Shown one piece after another: positions 49,190 through 61,962 of a DNA stretch of 64,000 nucleotides. A program made the translations under genes and the position numbers. The DNA is taken from the NCBI RefSeq assembly GCF_029852145.1, contig NC_079979.1, positions 20,037,901-20,101,900 on the forward strand, read 5' to 3'. Below the pieces are notes generated by a model, which did not search any database, was not told the DNA's origin, and saw nothing but the letters and a program-made list of their open reading frames with translations. Source of the DNA: Microplitis mediator. Taxonomy: Eukaryota; Arthropoda; Insecta; Hymenoptera; Braconidae. How positions within the stretch are numbered: position 1 is the stretch's first letter; each line of letters opens with the position of its first letter.

Positions 49190-50259
49190 GATAATTTATA
49201 ACAATTTAAATTGTAATTGCATTAATATTTATTAACATATATACTCTTAGCCGCAAATATATGTATATTTTATTTATTTATTTATTAATGTGTATATTAT
49301 TATTATTATTTATAATTTATAATTTTCCGTATGTCCAAAATAGTTGAATTAACTCTGATTAAATTATAATACTAAATCGTATTAATTATTTATTAATTTT
49401 AATTACAGTACTGAGCCAACCCAAGATCACGTTCTAATTATTTACTTTTTTTTTTACTAATTAATAAACTCTATTAAATATTTATCATAAATACTTTACG
49501 GTATTTAATTTTTTTTATTTTTTCATCTAATTATTGTCAATTTCAACATTTGCACTAAATTTTGATTGCCAAATGTCACGTTATATAAAATTACACAAAA
49601 AAAAATAATTACAATAATAATAATAAATTTTCATTTTAATTTATCAATAAAAATACTCACTGGTAAATAGACTCGGGTTGACTCAGTAGTCAGTGCGTTT
49701 AATTTTGAATAGATAATTTTTTTTTTTTTTTTTCTTTTATATATGTATATTTATATATATTTTAAAAAAAATAGTTTGAGTTAATATATAAATCCTCGCG
49801 GATAATTAGCGATTAACGTAAATCATTTGAGATCACAGCTTACAAACGAATTCATAAGTATCGATTTACGTTATCGCGATAAAGCAAAATATAAAACAAA
49901 ATAATAATTTTGATCCAAGTACACTGTACCTCGTGATACATTAAATTACATATATATGTAATAATTACACGCTGTAGTACCGGTAGTTAAAGTTGATGTT
50001 GGAGATATCTAGTGTGATATTATTGTTCTTATTATTATATTATATATATATCTATATATTTATAATAGATGTATGTATGTATGTATATATATATATGTAT
50101 GTGTATGTGTGTCGTCACATAGATGTATGCGAATATTAAAATTCACAAGCGTAATTGTAATTGTAATAATAAATGGATGATTAAATGTAGTGGTGGTGGT
50201 GGTGGTAGGCACTGATGGGGGTGGATGGCTGCATGGCGAGCAGATATTTTTTTATCAGA

Positions 50260-53200
50260 CTAATCTTTGACCAGTTTGTATATGTGATGCTGAGCACCAT
50301 GTTCAGACGTCGATACTTCAAAGACGTACGCTGTACAGAGTAACGTCTCTTGCGTATCTCTATTTGTCACAATCTGAAATTTTTTTAAATTTATATATTT
50401 AGTTATTTAATAATGACGAACTTTTAGGCTCCACATGATTTTGTAATTTTTAAGGGCATTCTCAATTAGTACTTCCCATTTTTTTAAAATAGTCTATCTG
50501 TATTAAAATTGTGTTGGTTAATTAGAAAAAAAATTAATTAGTTATCAGTTAAAGTCCTCCCGGAGAGTAAGTTGCCGTTGGTTTTTACCCCCACTATTAA
50601 AAACAAGTCTAATTTTCCGCCGACGACGACTTACTTCCTGGGAGGACTTTAGGAGTTTAACGAAATTTAGTACATAAATTTTGAGATTACGAATTTGAAT
50701 GTCGATTTTACTGAAATTTATCTAAAAAATTTCCCCCACTTTTTTTACGCACGCGCAGTTTAGAAGTTTGCGGTAGTGGGAGATTGCCGAAGTTCATTCT
50801 CTCTCTAGGACAAGTTCAACTCCCAACTGATATCAACTGTCAGCTACCGAAGTTTAGAGGCAAGAAAGTTGTTCTTTTTTTTTATGAGATTTTTTTTATT
50901 GGGCGCCATGTAAAATAGGGATCGTTGTTAAATAAAAATCTAGTGGAGCCCCATTTGAAAAATAAAATATATAAATTACCTGTAGAATTGTAAAATTCTC
51001 AAGAACACTGTTCATCATATATTTTTCTGGCAGATGCTTTAGTTTGTGAATAAAGTTTATCATATATTCACACATGGGGGAACGACTGATGCGATAAACA
51101 AACCTACCATTCTCAAACCTTGCATACTCAGTCTCCACCTTCTCTACCACTTGTTTTCCAAAGGAACACACTTTTGTCGAACAGGTTATCGTCATGTTCT
51201 CTGTACTCTCGTACCTATTTGCAAATAATTAAATAATTAAATGACACAATCAATTAGTTGACTAATAAATTAATAAAGAACTTACTGGCTTGTCACACCA
51301 TAAAAGGCGCCAGCCTCGTCCTGAATATTTGTATTGAGATCCGCCCAGAATTTGACGAGGAAGAAAGCCGCCTGTGGTCCCTTATCATAGAGCTCTTTTA
51401 GGCCTCCTTTCTTTTCTGGAAATTTGTCGTAAATTTGCCTGACGTCAACGGCTTCTAGAAGTGGATCCGTGTAAGTCGCCGAGCCTCCTATGTGGACGAA
51501 CAAATGTTTGTGGTACTGTAAGGAAAATAAATATGTTTTGATTAAATTTATTTATTCATTACATATATATTTATTTTTATAAATTACTTACAATATCTTG
51601 GTCTCGGTGCTGATCCATGTACGCTGAAAATTCAACGAGTCTTAATTTATGGGTGGCAATAGAACGGCCTTCCCATGGTGGCGGAGGCTGTGCCTGTACC
51701 ATATCACCACTGGAGACCGCAGTCGCCGGTTTTCCCGTGTAAGCTGGCTGTGAAAAAGGCTTGACATCTTGGGATGTTCCCGGTTGGAGACCAGGTTGCC
51801 AGAAATTCTAGATAAATTAATTTTTTGTTATTTATTTTTTACATATATTTTTTTATCTGAGTTAACACATTTATTATATGAATTTAAACAAGTAGGAATT
51901 ATGACAAACAAAAGAATTTTTTTTTTTTAAGTAATTAAAAAAGTGAATACACAACAAGTGCCCCCATAGGGCGAGCAATAGCACGGAGTAAGTTTTTAAA
52001 TAATAAATTGTTAGTAATGTCAGTAGTGTACACTGAAAAAAATCGGGAGTGAATACGGACTTTATTTAAATCTGAATTCTCTTCACTTGGAGTTCGGAGT
52101 TTTAAAAAAAATCACTCAGCCTACGGAGTAAATGGGATAATTTTTTCAGTAGAGTAATTTCGGAGTGATCTAGATTTTATTTCAATCTGCATCCACTCTG
52201 GTTTTGAATTTTGATGTTAAAATAAACTCCCCTGGAGGATCTGCTCCGTATTTACTCCGAATTTAATCCGCAAATTTTTTCCAGTGTAATGAATAAGCAA
52301 CAAAAATATGTAAATCGATTCGTATTATTTTTGTAAGCATAATAACTCGGGTCAAAAATAAAACTTGATTCAGGCTCGCTTCACCTTATTTTCTTTTGAA
52401 ATTATCAATTTGCCGACGATTTTTCGATAAGATCTCGATTTTTTCAACTTAAATTCAATTTTTTTTCAACTTTTTGAACTTTTTTCATTTTGGTTTCGAC
52501 TTGTTTCAACTTATTCGTCTTTACTTCTAGCGCAATAGTCATTCATCTTACTTTTGACTTGCTGAATCAAGTCGAAAAAAAGTCATTTATTCGCCTTACT
52601 TTCGCCTTAATTTATAAAAATTATGTCACCGTAGTTTTGAATTTTTCGCCTTATAATTTAAGTCGATTAAGTCTAAACCAAGTAAATTTCGACTTGATCT
52701 TGACTTTTTGGTCTTAAATCGTGACTAAGTAAGCCAGTTAAGTCTAAAACAAGGCTCAAACTCAATGTGTTTCATACCTCCGTAAAAAAAAAGTCGAGTT
52801 AGTCTTATAAAAAACAGCTCCAAATTTCGACTTGGTAAATCAAGTTTTATTTTTGACCCGGGAATATTTAAATAACAATCGACAGATGTAAGCTCTTGAA
52901 AAAAAGTTATCAGTGTTAGGGACACGATTATCTGGATCTGGAACTTACCGCTCCAGGATAGGAGGGGGTGGAAGCGTGGAGGGCTAGGGTCCCCATGAGG
53001 GCAGGGGTCATCTTGTTGTGTATTACACTTCCAGCTGACACTATCTGTGCACTTGACATACTCGACATTGTCTGAAGAGTCTTCTCCTTCGTCACGTGAT
53101 CCTGACAAATTCAAATTTATTACAACCCTTGCATTGGTAACTGTACAGCTTCAGTATTTTTAAAATATCTAACAGACTATAGACTCGAAATTTTTAAACG

Positions 53201-53884
53201 GCGTAATGAAAATATTGTAAAAAGGAGTAAAAGGAATAACGTGGGCCGAAAGTGGGTGGTAATATAATGTCTTGGGTTATCGTGTTCCTTTTTAATTTCC
53301 AAGCAACTGAACATTAAACTCGTGTGTCGATGTGTGGTGTCATCTTTCTTTATTTCTGCGGATACTTTTTTTTATTGTCCTTCTCTCTGCTCGTACGTTT
53401 CACTAAACTTATACTTGGGTTATATCAGAGCCTCTCTCTGCTACGAAAGAGTCCTGGAGTGTTAATCGCAGTGTGTCTCCCTGTCTCGCGTGGGACTTGA
53501 TCATTCGTCACTGTGAGTAATCGAGTACTTTACTCTCGCACTTCAATCTTTACTCCCACGTTAACCCTCATAATAACAATAATAATAATACACATAAAAA
53601 TTTTCTGCTATATTATTAAGAGAATAAGGAAAATTTTGTTCCAGCCATTTATATGATAGAATTAGTTAATGTTTTTAAATTTGGTATCGTTAGAAAGGTC
53701 TTGACTAGGATTCGTGCCTTTTCATGGCTTGAACTCTTTTTTATTGCCGAGTATCGAGATAAATAAATTTATCTTTATCATTCGAATTACATTTAAATTA
53801 CGCGGGAAAAAAATCGTGTTTATTCTCTTCAAATAAATTAATATTTTAATTATTCTGATACTGAATATGACTGAATATATATAA

Positions 53885-53940
<56 letters not shown>

Positions 53941-56900
53941 GGTGGCGCAAAAAAACCGACTATTTTTTTTTTTTCAATCTCGCATGAAAATTTGTTGGTT
54001 TACGATGTTTTAAGAAGCCTCTCCACAAATCAGCTCGATAAAAAATTTTTAAGAGGTCGCTCACGAATTTTGAAAATATCGAAAATGATCGAAATTAGGA
54101 TTTTTATTTAAAAAATTTTTTTTTTCTCGTGGCAGCAATAGTTTATATTTGTAAAATCATGACTATGCTGAAAATTTCAGCCCAAAATATAAATATTTAA
54201 ACGGCGCTCAAGAATTTCGAATATTTACTGATAATATGTAATTAATAGTTTGAATTAGTTTTTATAACTCAATTGTTGTCATTTCACTTAAATATAACTT
54301 TTGCATACCCAAAAATATACAGAACAGTCTTAAACAATGAAATTCGGTCAGTTTTGAATAAGCGAAAAAACCTACAAATTGGATTAAAAAATAAAAAAGT
54401 ATGTAAATAACTTATTATTTCTATTTCTCGGGTTATATTTTCATTCATTGTCATGCAAATTGATGGTGAAAAAATCGAGAAGCTTTATTATTAATATTTA
54501 AGGGTCGCTCAAAAATGTCCAAGAGACTGCGCTCGGAAACATTCAAAATTCTTGAGCGCCGTTTAAATATTTAAATTTTGGGTTGAAATTTTCAGCATAG
54601 TCATGATTTTACAAATATAAACTATTGCTGCCACGAGAAAAAAAAAATTTTTTAAATAAAAATCCTAATTTCGATCATTTTCGATATTTTCAAAATTCGT
54701 GAGCGACCTCTTAAAAATTTTTTATCGAGCTGATTTGTGGAGAGGCTTCTTAAAACATCGTAAACCAACAAATTTTCATGCGAGATTGAAAAAAAAAAAA
54801 TAGTCGGTTTTTTTGCGCCACCCTAATATATATATATAATTAAGAGAAAATAAGAAAAATTTAGTCTATGCCATGTATTCTATGATAATAAAAATTAAAC
54901 AGATTTAATTTGGTATCAGAGAAAAAAAATCGGTCTGTCAGTTGACCCTGCGGGCCAGCCCCAAAACTTCCCGCTGTTTTCGAGCTTGTTGAGCTCGAAA
55001 ACACTATTGTGAATAAATTTTCGAGCTCTACGAGCTCGCAAATACTTTTGTATGCCATTGTTTTGTAAAAAACCATTTTTTAGCATTTCTTTCTCCCACG
55101 ATATCTCGCGAACGAATTAACCGATTTTGATGGTTGAGGCGGCAATCGACGCGTTTTGTCAAGTTCTAAAGCTGATAAAATTTTAGATTCGATTTATCGA
55201 GTCGTTTTTGAGATATTTCAGGAAAAATAACAAAATTTTTTTTTTTAATTCTTTCGACAACGGTTTCTCTTGAACGAATGGACCGATTTTGATGGTTGAG
55301 GTGGCATTCGACGCGGCTTATAAAGCTCTAGAGCCCAGTCCATTTTGGAATGAATCCATTGAGCACATTAAAAGTTATCCAAAAAAAACATTTTTGAAAA
55401 AACTTTATTTTTGGAATATCTCTGAACGAGCCCCACCGATCAAGCTCAATTTTTTCTCGGCTTCAAGATATTGACAATCCGCGTCGAATGGCACCTTAAA
55501 GTTCAAAATCGGTTTATCCGTTCGAAAGATACAGGTATTTACATACGTACGTACGTACATACATACATACATACACTCGGACATCATCTTGAAATTAGTC
55601 AGAATAGCTTCCTAGGACCTCAAAACGTCGACATCTGATGGAAATTCGATTTTCGTAAATCGGACCGAAACCAATAACTTCCCGAATTTTTGAAAATTTA
55701 CAATTTTCTTAGCGGGAAGTTAAAAATATATTAGACAACTAATAAAAAAAAATTTGACCGTATAGATTTTTCAAAAATCTTATGATTATACAATCATCGA
55801 AATCAATAAGTTTGCGAGTTAATGATGAGATTTGTCTCATTAAATTTTAATAATAGAAATTAACAAAAGATTCTAGAGTTAATTTTAGAGTATAGATTTT
55901 AATAAACAGTAAAATTCAAATCATATTTTATAAATTTTTTAGTAATGCTCGGACAGTCACGTAGTTGCTCGTAATAATAATAATAGTAATGGTTCTCAAT
56001 ATTTTATTATTTGTTTTTTAAATTAAAAATTAAAAAATATTTTTTAATATCATCAGTTAATTCAAATCTTTATATAAAATAAACAATCCAATCAAACCAA
56101 AAAATTTACGGCATCAAACATTCATGCCCGATGATAAAAAAAAATAAAATAAAAAATTGGATTGGGATGCGAACGAGAGTATATATACGACTGGAACGTG
56201 TCTATATTTATTGAACGCATACATTGTTCAGCCAATGGGAAAATAAAACATAAAAAAAGTTAAATAAATAAAAAAGTGTATAAAAGGTAAAAAAGTAAAG
56301 TGGATAAAAAATAAAAAAAAAAATAGAGAACGGTATAACCGTACATTGCACGCGTGCCCATCCACCTCTACCACGGGCACTACCGACGAATCGATTCGTT
56401 TAATTGAGAAAGGCCGTGTATTTATTTTTTTACTCCCTTTTTAACCAAAACCGTACGCGAGCGGTATGTCGAATTTAGCGGGTAGAGTGACCGTGCACTC
56501 TGTTTATCGACATTCTCAAACATTTTGTTCATCCCTCGCTATGTCAATTTTATCTCTCTCCCTCCTCCCGCCCATCTAAATATTTTTTTATGTTAATTGT
56601 TTCGACATTTCATTTACCATTACATACACCAGTAGTCAAATTTTAAATATTCCAACAACGAATGCATTTTTTAATTATTTTTTTATTCAATTTTAAATTT
56701 GATCCGCTTTGATCAAAAGAATTACCCTTATAAATAATTGACATTTGCGCTCGTACGGTAGTTGATAAAAATAAAAATAAAATTAAATTAAATTGAGTGT
56801 ACTGGGATAAAAATGATATTTATTAAATTACATGATATGACTAAAGAGAATAATAATAAAATGAAAGCAGGTAAAACTGAGTTTAGGTGAATAACGCTCC

Positions 56901-58972
56901 TGGCATGCGCCACTGCGGTAACAGAGGCGCTCAAACGGGCAAAAGCACACGACAGCAACAAAAGCTTTAATCCAACATATATTCAGCAGATATATACACC
57001 AGGAACAGAGGGTAGATGTACATATAAAGGACTACCGCTCTGATATGTGAATTCAACGTAACCCTATACAGAGAGCGGTTCTCGACTTCGACACGCTGTG
57101 TTCTGTGTGTGCGTTTTGTGCTGCATACTGTTCTCCTCCAGCCTCCAGCCTCGGGCCTCCAGCCCCTTACCCTCCCAACACGCCATATATCTGCATGATA
57201 CTGTTGGGGAAAACGTTTTCCCCGGGCAAAACAATCGGGCAACTGTTTACCTACATACACTCATCGGTCATTCTCTGCTCTGCTCTGCTCTGCTCTCTAT
57301 CTCTCTTCTCGTACTCTCTATTGTGCATCACTGATTTATCAACCGAATGCAATTGTTGCACCGTATCGCTAATAATTTTACCCACTGGTTAAATCAACAA
57401 GAGCTTACTTTTAAACCTCATTCATTTTTCACACTGGCTGGATCAGCTACAGATAAATGGGTTACATGACTAAATAACTAATTCAAAATATATAATTTAA
57501 AATATCTGACGACAAAAGATCTAATGACAAAATATTTTAATCAACGATCATCGTTTTTGGTTTTAGATCAGGTTTTAATTATATCATGGTACAAGATATT
57601 TTTTGATTAGATCTAATTTCTTACACTGTAAAAAATCATCGGGGTAAGTCCAAGCGGTGTAAGTGTTAAAATTATCGGTGTTAAATTTACCCCTGAAAGC
57701 GGTGTGAAAATAATGCCGCCACCGGTGTAAATATTCTGTACCGGTGTTAAAATAACGCCACCACCGGTGTAGATATTTTTTACCGGTGTTAAAATATTTT
57801 ACTTTGTGAATATTTTTACCTACTCGATCACTATACTTGTTAATAAATGACATTTTTTATTAATTTTCATAAAGAACTGACATTTTTTGTGTTTTATAAT
57901 CTTTAAAGTTAATATTCCAAGCGGACGCAGTTTACCCTGCTTTTACACCGATTTTACTCTGCTTTTACACCGGTTACCCTGCTTTTACACCGGTATTACT
58001 CCGTTTTTACACCGGCTACCCTGCTTTTACACCTGTTACCCCGCTTTTACACCGGTTAACCCGCTCTAACACCGGTATTACTCTGCTTTTACACCGGTTA
58101 CCCTGCTTTTACACCGATTTTACTCTGCTTTTATACCGGTTACCCTGCTTTTACACCGGTATTACTCCGTTTTTACACCGGCTACCCTGCTTTTACACCT
58201 GTTACCCCGCTTTTACACCGGTTAACCCGCTCTAACACCGGTATTACTCTGCTTTTACACCGGTTACCTTGCTTTTACACCGGTATTACTCCGTTTTTAC
58301 ACCGGCTACCCTGCTTTTACACCGGTATTGCTCCGTTTTTACACCGGCTACCCTGCTTTTACACCTGTTACCCCGCTTTTACACCGGTTAACCCGCTCTA
58401 ACACCGGTATTACTCTGCTTTTACACCGGTTACCCTGCTTTTACACCGTTTACCCTGCTTTTACACCGGTATTACTCCGTTTTTACACCGGCTACCCTGC
58501 TTTTACACCTGTTACCCCGCTTTTACACCGGTTACCCCGCTTTAACACCGGTATTTTTAACACCGGTGTATTACTCCTCCTACACCGGTGTAATTTCATT
58601 TTTACACCGGGCAGAGTTAAAACAAGTCCATTTTTAAAACCGCTCTTTTTACAGTGTAGATATTTTGGCGTTAGATATTTAGGGTCAAATATTTAGTCGT
58701 GACACCGATAACAAATGTGGGCGAATTTTCATTTGCTGTGCAAGTGCGACAAGGATAGTACTGTTGTCTATTTGCGAGTTAATTTTCTCTGTGTTACGTA
58801 TCATAGATTTAAAAAAAAAATAAAAAAAAAAATCTACTTACCACTTTGAGCTTAGCCTGTATTTCACGAAGTTTTCTCCTCGCTAGTACTTGAATGTGTG
58901 AAGAAACCTGCTTTCGCGTTCTCGTTTTACCGGTCCTAAGCTTTATATATCGAGCAATCAGTTCATTTCGAC
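50260..58972 (-). CDS. sd: Scalloped / TEAD transcription factor, 3' part (from mid TEA domain to stop)
   Basis: Six exons on the minus strand join in frame: 58972-58842, 53101-52949, 51807-51592, 51515-51286, 51214-50980 and 50373-50260. The first encodes the second half of the TEA DNA-binding domain (RNELIARYIKLRTGKTRTRK then QVSSHIQVLARRKLREIQ). The second encodes TMSSMSSAQIVSA. The rest form the complete YAP/Yorkie-binding domain, including KHLFVHIGG, FPEKKGGLKELYDKG, FFLVKFWADLNTN, CEYMINFIHKLKHLPEKYMM and the terminal SEHGAQHHIYKLVKD. The stop is TAG at 50260. The upstream exons with the first TEA helix and the start were searched for between 58973 and 64000 and not found, so the gene continues past the window. 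Scalloped is the DNA-binding partner of Yorkie and Vestigial in Hippo signalling and wing development. The introns hold several palindromic elements. Confidence 0.96.
50550..50651. repeat. Small hairpin element in the last scalloped intron
   Basis: aaagtcctcccggagagtaa and ttacttcctgggaggacttt pair as about 25-bp arms around a 50-base loop, 180 bases upstream of the last exon's acceptor. Confidence 0.75.
52030..52286. repeat. CTCCG-type element, uninterrupted copy, in scalloped intron
   Basis: Ends cactgaaaaaaatcgggagt and aaattttttccagtg at TA. It contains ttggagttcgga and gctccgtatttactccga. Confidence 0.8.
53890..53938. repeat. (TA)n microsatellite
   Basis: A run of about 24 TA units directly abutting the palindromic element at 53938. 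Confidence 0.93.
53938..54825. repeat. Palindromic MITE (TIR TAGGGTGGCGCAAAAAAACC) in the first visible scalloped intron
   Basis: Arms of about 280 bp, 53938-54226 and 54541-54825, are nearly perfect inverts (for example taagaagcctctccacaaat and atttgtggagaggcttctta) around a roughly 310-bp centre. TA flanks both ends and GGGTG/CACCC resembles the 16010-17021 element. Confidence 0.93.
54930..55721. repeat. Repeat with AACTTCCCGCT ends and internal duplication, scalloped intron
   Basis: aacttcccgct at 54965 and agcgggaagtt at 55711 are inverted ends. Inside, a segment of about 115 bp starting cgaacgaattaaccgatttt (about 55107) recurs diverged at about 55272. A tacg/taca tetranucleotide run is at 55545-55575. 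A fragment of the family lies at 8560-8720. Confidence 0.78.
56330..57400. other. Less AT-rich, unique-looking segment in scalloped intron
   Basis: Two patches (about 56330-56580 and 56890-57330) have markedly higher GC than the flanks, with gcgcaattgc-like and tctctgctctgctctgctct runs. Frames are open on both strands but no protein family is recognised. Conserved non-coding or regulatory sequence is the simplest reading. Confidence 0.35.
57624..58656. repeat. MITE, family 4, expanded by a 20-22 bp minisatellite of about 30 units
   Basis: Ends cactgtaaaaaatcatcgg and ctctttttacagtg are flanked by TA, as at 30022-30454. From 57930 to 58560 units like taccctgcttttacaccggt and attactccgtttttacaccg repeat about 30 times. 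A block of several units recurs at about 58028, 58203 and 58373, a higher-order period near 170-175 bp. The 60-120 aa open frames across it come from the repeat. Confidence 0.93.
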
Positions 58973-59745
58973 CTGTAATTTAAAATAAGTGTTAATTAAA
59001 AATTTATAAATTAATTATTTTAATTTTATTGTGTGCAAAGAAGATCTTTTAACATCTATGAGTGTTGTGAAATGAGAAAGTATATGTACATGTATATATA
59101 TAGATATATAAACTTGTAGTATTGCTCCAGAGTTAAACATTTAGCAGCTACTTTGTCTATTTGCGTAATTCGCTCAGATGGAAGTACGATAAAATTAAAA
59201 TTTTAACGGCTCAATTATTTCAGCATACGCGTAAATTAAAAATAAATAAATTAATTTAATTTATAAATCGTAGTATTAATAATTGTCAATATAAATTTCG
59301 ATTAAAAGCAGAGGAGATTAAAATATAATAATAAATATAATTGAGGAGTTTTATTTAATAATCTGAAGTAGGGAGCTGCAGTATTTATGTATTTAAATAA
59401 AATACTTGACTGGATACTTTATGCCTGTCTATATGAATTATTTTATTTGCCGGTACGGGTAATGGACTTTACTCCTGTCTAGTGTAACAAACAGTTTAGT
59501 GGTCAAAGTAATTATTTATCGATCCGGAAATGAAAGGATAGAAATCGAAGAGGCGAAACAACTGTCTCATTAGATATATTGCGTTCCGAGTTAATCAATT
59601 TACACGTTTAATATTTTATTATTTATTTTTATTTCTTGTTTACGTACGGCAGGGGCTAAATTATACGCAATAGTTCGGTAATTTTTGATAAACGGAAAAA
59701 AAAGACGGGGGATAAAAGAAATTTTTTATATTTTTTTGCACGATA

Positions 59746-59920
59746 TATTTAAAAAATTCGCGGATTAAATCCGAAGTGAATGCGAAGCAGATGACTATGG
59801 ATTTTTTTAATACCCTTGGAGTAAAATTTACTCCAAATCGGAGTATTTTAATATTAAAACTCCGAATCGGAGTGATTGCGGATTTATATAAAATCTCTAC
59901 TTACTCCGTATGAGCGGGAA
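59746..59920. repeat. CTCCG-type element, partial
   Basis: Contains cgcggattaaatccgaagtg, ctccaaatcggagt and cttactccgtatgag. The left end resembles other copies and the right end is lost. Confidence 0.65.
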
Positions 59921-60179
59921 ATTAAATTTTTTTGAATTGATAAAATGATAAATTTTTAGAAATAATTAATTTCTTGACACCAAGATGGCGTCACTGGTAG
60001 CAATAAATAAAATGGAGTAGACATGATTATTTAAATTAATGATAATAAAAAAAAAATTTAATTTATGAGTTTTGTAATTGATATTGTAGTAAAAATAAAA
60101 ATGCAAGTTTTTAAAAAAAAAAATATATAAAATAACGTTAGAGTGTATACTAAAGGGCCTTTGCAATTAAATGAAACGT

Positions 60180-61400
60180 TTCTCTCGTGAAATTTAATAT
60201 TTCCGCGAAAAGCATCCGCCTACTTTTCCTTTGAAGACTCTCGAGAGACTTTGCCCCGACACTCGTCAACCCCGGGCTGCTTGGGTTAACTTCCCCTACT
60301 TTTTTCTCCTCTCAACCTCATTCCCACAGCCATCCGCGAGCACGATGAGCACGAGGACCAAGTATAAGTCTCGTTCTCTCTTGTCAGAGCTTCTTAATGA
60401 ATTTTGAGGGCACCCCGGCACGGGAAATTCATTAAAGTCTAATCGCACCCACACTCTCACCCCTTCCCCCTTCTCTGAATTCATCCCGAGCCACCCCACC
60501 CGTCCCATCTTCTTCTTTTGCTTTATCACTGCTTCCTTTTCATGATCACTCTGCAATATTGATTGCACTGCGATTTAATTTTAATCCTCCAGGTCCACTA
60601 TCATCCGTTCCCGCGGATATTAAATGCTCTATTAAAATAATTAAGACACCAAAATAAAAGCAGCAATGAAAACAAATAATTTAAAAGACGTGTACTGTCA
60701 TCGTGTATTACTTATTAAAAATAAAAAGGGTATTATTGAGGTTAATTAACAGATACTTGAAGCATTTCGGGCGGCAAGAGTACTTGACCCTGTGCCCGAC
60801 CTCTTGCATTACCAAACTTTAATCAATTACCATTATGATGGTCTCTTCTGTCACGACTAAATTTACTCTAGCCGATGCTTGGCATAAAAGAATAAATAAT
60901 AAAATAAGAATGATAAGTTATGTGGGGAATTTTTGCAGGTTGAACAATGGCACGTAGACGAGGATTCCACATTCTCGATCGACAGAGTTCTAACTAGAGA
61001 AGCTGCCTACCGGGTGGTGCTGCAATGGGATGTAGTTATACGATTCGAGGTTATCCTCGTGCTGCTCGAGACAAAGGGTGCACGGGGCATAGTTACTTCC
61101 ACGAACATTGTGGAAGCATCGGGAGTAAAATATCCGAGATTCCGGGAGAACCGCGTGATGACTCAATTTCGCAGGACCGTTAAATGGCCCCGGCATCAAC
61201 TTGTACTCCTTCTTCTTCTCTATACATATACAAACTCTCTCTCTCCCTCCCTCTCTTCTTCTCCCCAATATCATTTACTACATCCTCGTATCTCGTGAAT
61301 CAGCCACTTCACCGCAACTTCTCTACTGTTTTTAAACCGGCATTCTTCAAGGGTTGATTACGCCCTCAAAAGCCTAACCCACTCTCCCTCACTTTATTTC
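60180..61400. other. GC-rich island with long open frames, no recognised product
   Basis: This 1.2 kb block is much less AT-rich than its surroundings and lacks the local repeats. A plus frame (60933-61298, up to 121 codons) follows a tttttgcag acceptor-like site at 60938. Its translation begins VEQWHVDEDSTFSIDRVLTR. The minus strand is also open at 60990-61274, and another minus frame covers 60296-60568. I recognise no domain. It could be an exon of a nested or antisense gene, a non-coding RNA exon or an enhancer. Open frames on both strands argue that composition alone may explain them. Confidence 0.3.
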
Positions 61401-61518
61401 ACTATTAATACCCTCTTTTATTTACTACAATATTTTAAATAATTACACGAAGAAAAAAGTATAGTAAAAATTACAATACTATAGTAATAATTACATAATA
61501 AGTTATTAAAAATTACTA

Positions 61519-61741
61519 CACAGAAAAAAAAGTTATCTTGAGTCAAGAAAATATTTTTGAAGACAAACGTGTTTGGGAACCAAGTTAAGATTTTCTTGAG
61601 CCAAGAGAATTTGTCTTGGTTAAAAAAAATTCGTCTTGGTCGGAGAAGATTTCTACTTTATCTGAGAAAATTTAGGTCTCCAAAAAAATTTTCTTGAATC
61701 AAGAATATTTACCTTCAGTCGAGAATTTTTTTTTTCTGTGT
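61519..61741. repeat. MITE, family 3, nested copy
   Basis: Starts cacagaaaaaaaagttatct and ends gagaattttttttttctgtg, with many ttcttg/caagaa motifs. Confidence 0.85.
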
Positions 61742-61894
61742 ATACGTGTAATGTATTTTTTGCTAACACAATTATATTTTTTTACTATCTGTATAGTAAA
61801 TTCTACTATGTATAGATAAAATTAAAAGTTGGTGGGGATAGCATATACAAAGATGTATTACAAGTTCTGAAACTTTTGTTCGAAAGACACATCG

Positions 61895-61962
61895 GGTCGT
61901 CAGACATTGGAAAGGACTCGCGCGCGGGAGATCAGGGTTCGAATCTCGGTTGAATCCAAGCG
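61895..61962 (+). repeat. tRNA-like sequence (possible SINE head)
   Basis: A B-box match (gggttcgaatctc) lies about 40 bases after an A-box-like gtcagacattggaaagg. The spacing suits a tRNA, but the acceptor arm does not pair, so a tRNA-derived repeat is more likely than a functional gene. Confidence 0.3.

Larger units (their letters stand above)
45276..50259 (-). other. Scalloped 3' UTR and downstream AT-rich DNA
   Basis: About 5 kb of extremely AT-rich sequence lies downstream of the scalloped stop. No ORF of note exists on either strand. Many tttatt (minus-strand AATAAA) sites occur, so the poly(A) site is unclear. A CACAG-type MITE is at 46233-46377, a large palindromic element at 48376-49189, and short dinucleotide runs near 50040-50110. 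Confidence 0.5.

Noticed and set aside
57887..58696. Plus-strand open frames rich in TPLLHRLPCFYT-like repeats
   Set aside because: They are translations of the 20-22 bp minisatellite inside the MITE at 57624-58656; the frame stays open only because the units lack stops.
60933..61298. Calling this open frame a definite gene
   Set aside because: No recognised domain and the opposite strand is also open; kept only as an unexplained island.
61895..61962. Functional tRNA gene
   Set aside because: The B box is good, but the acceptor stem does not pair and the A box is weak.
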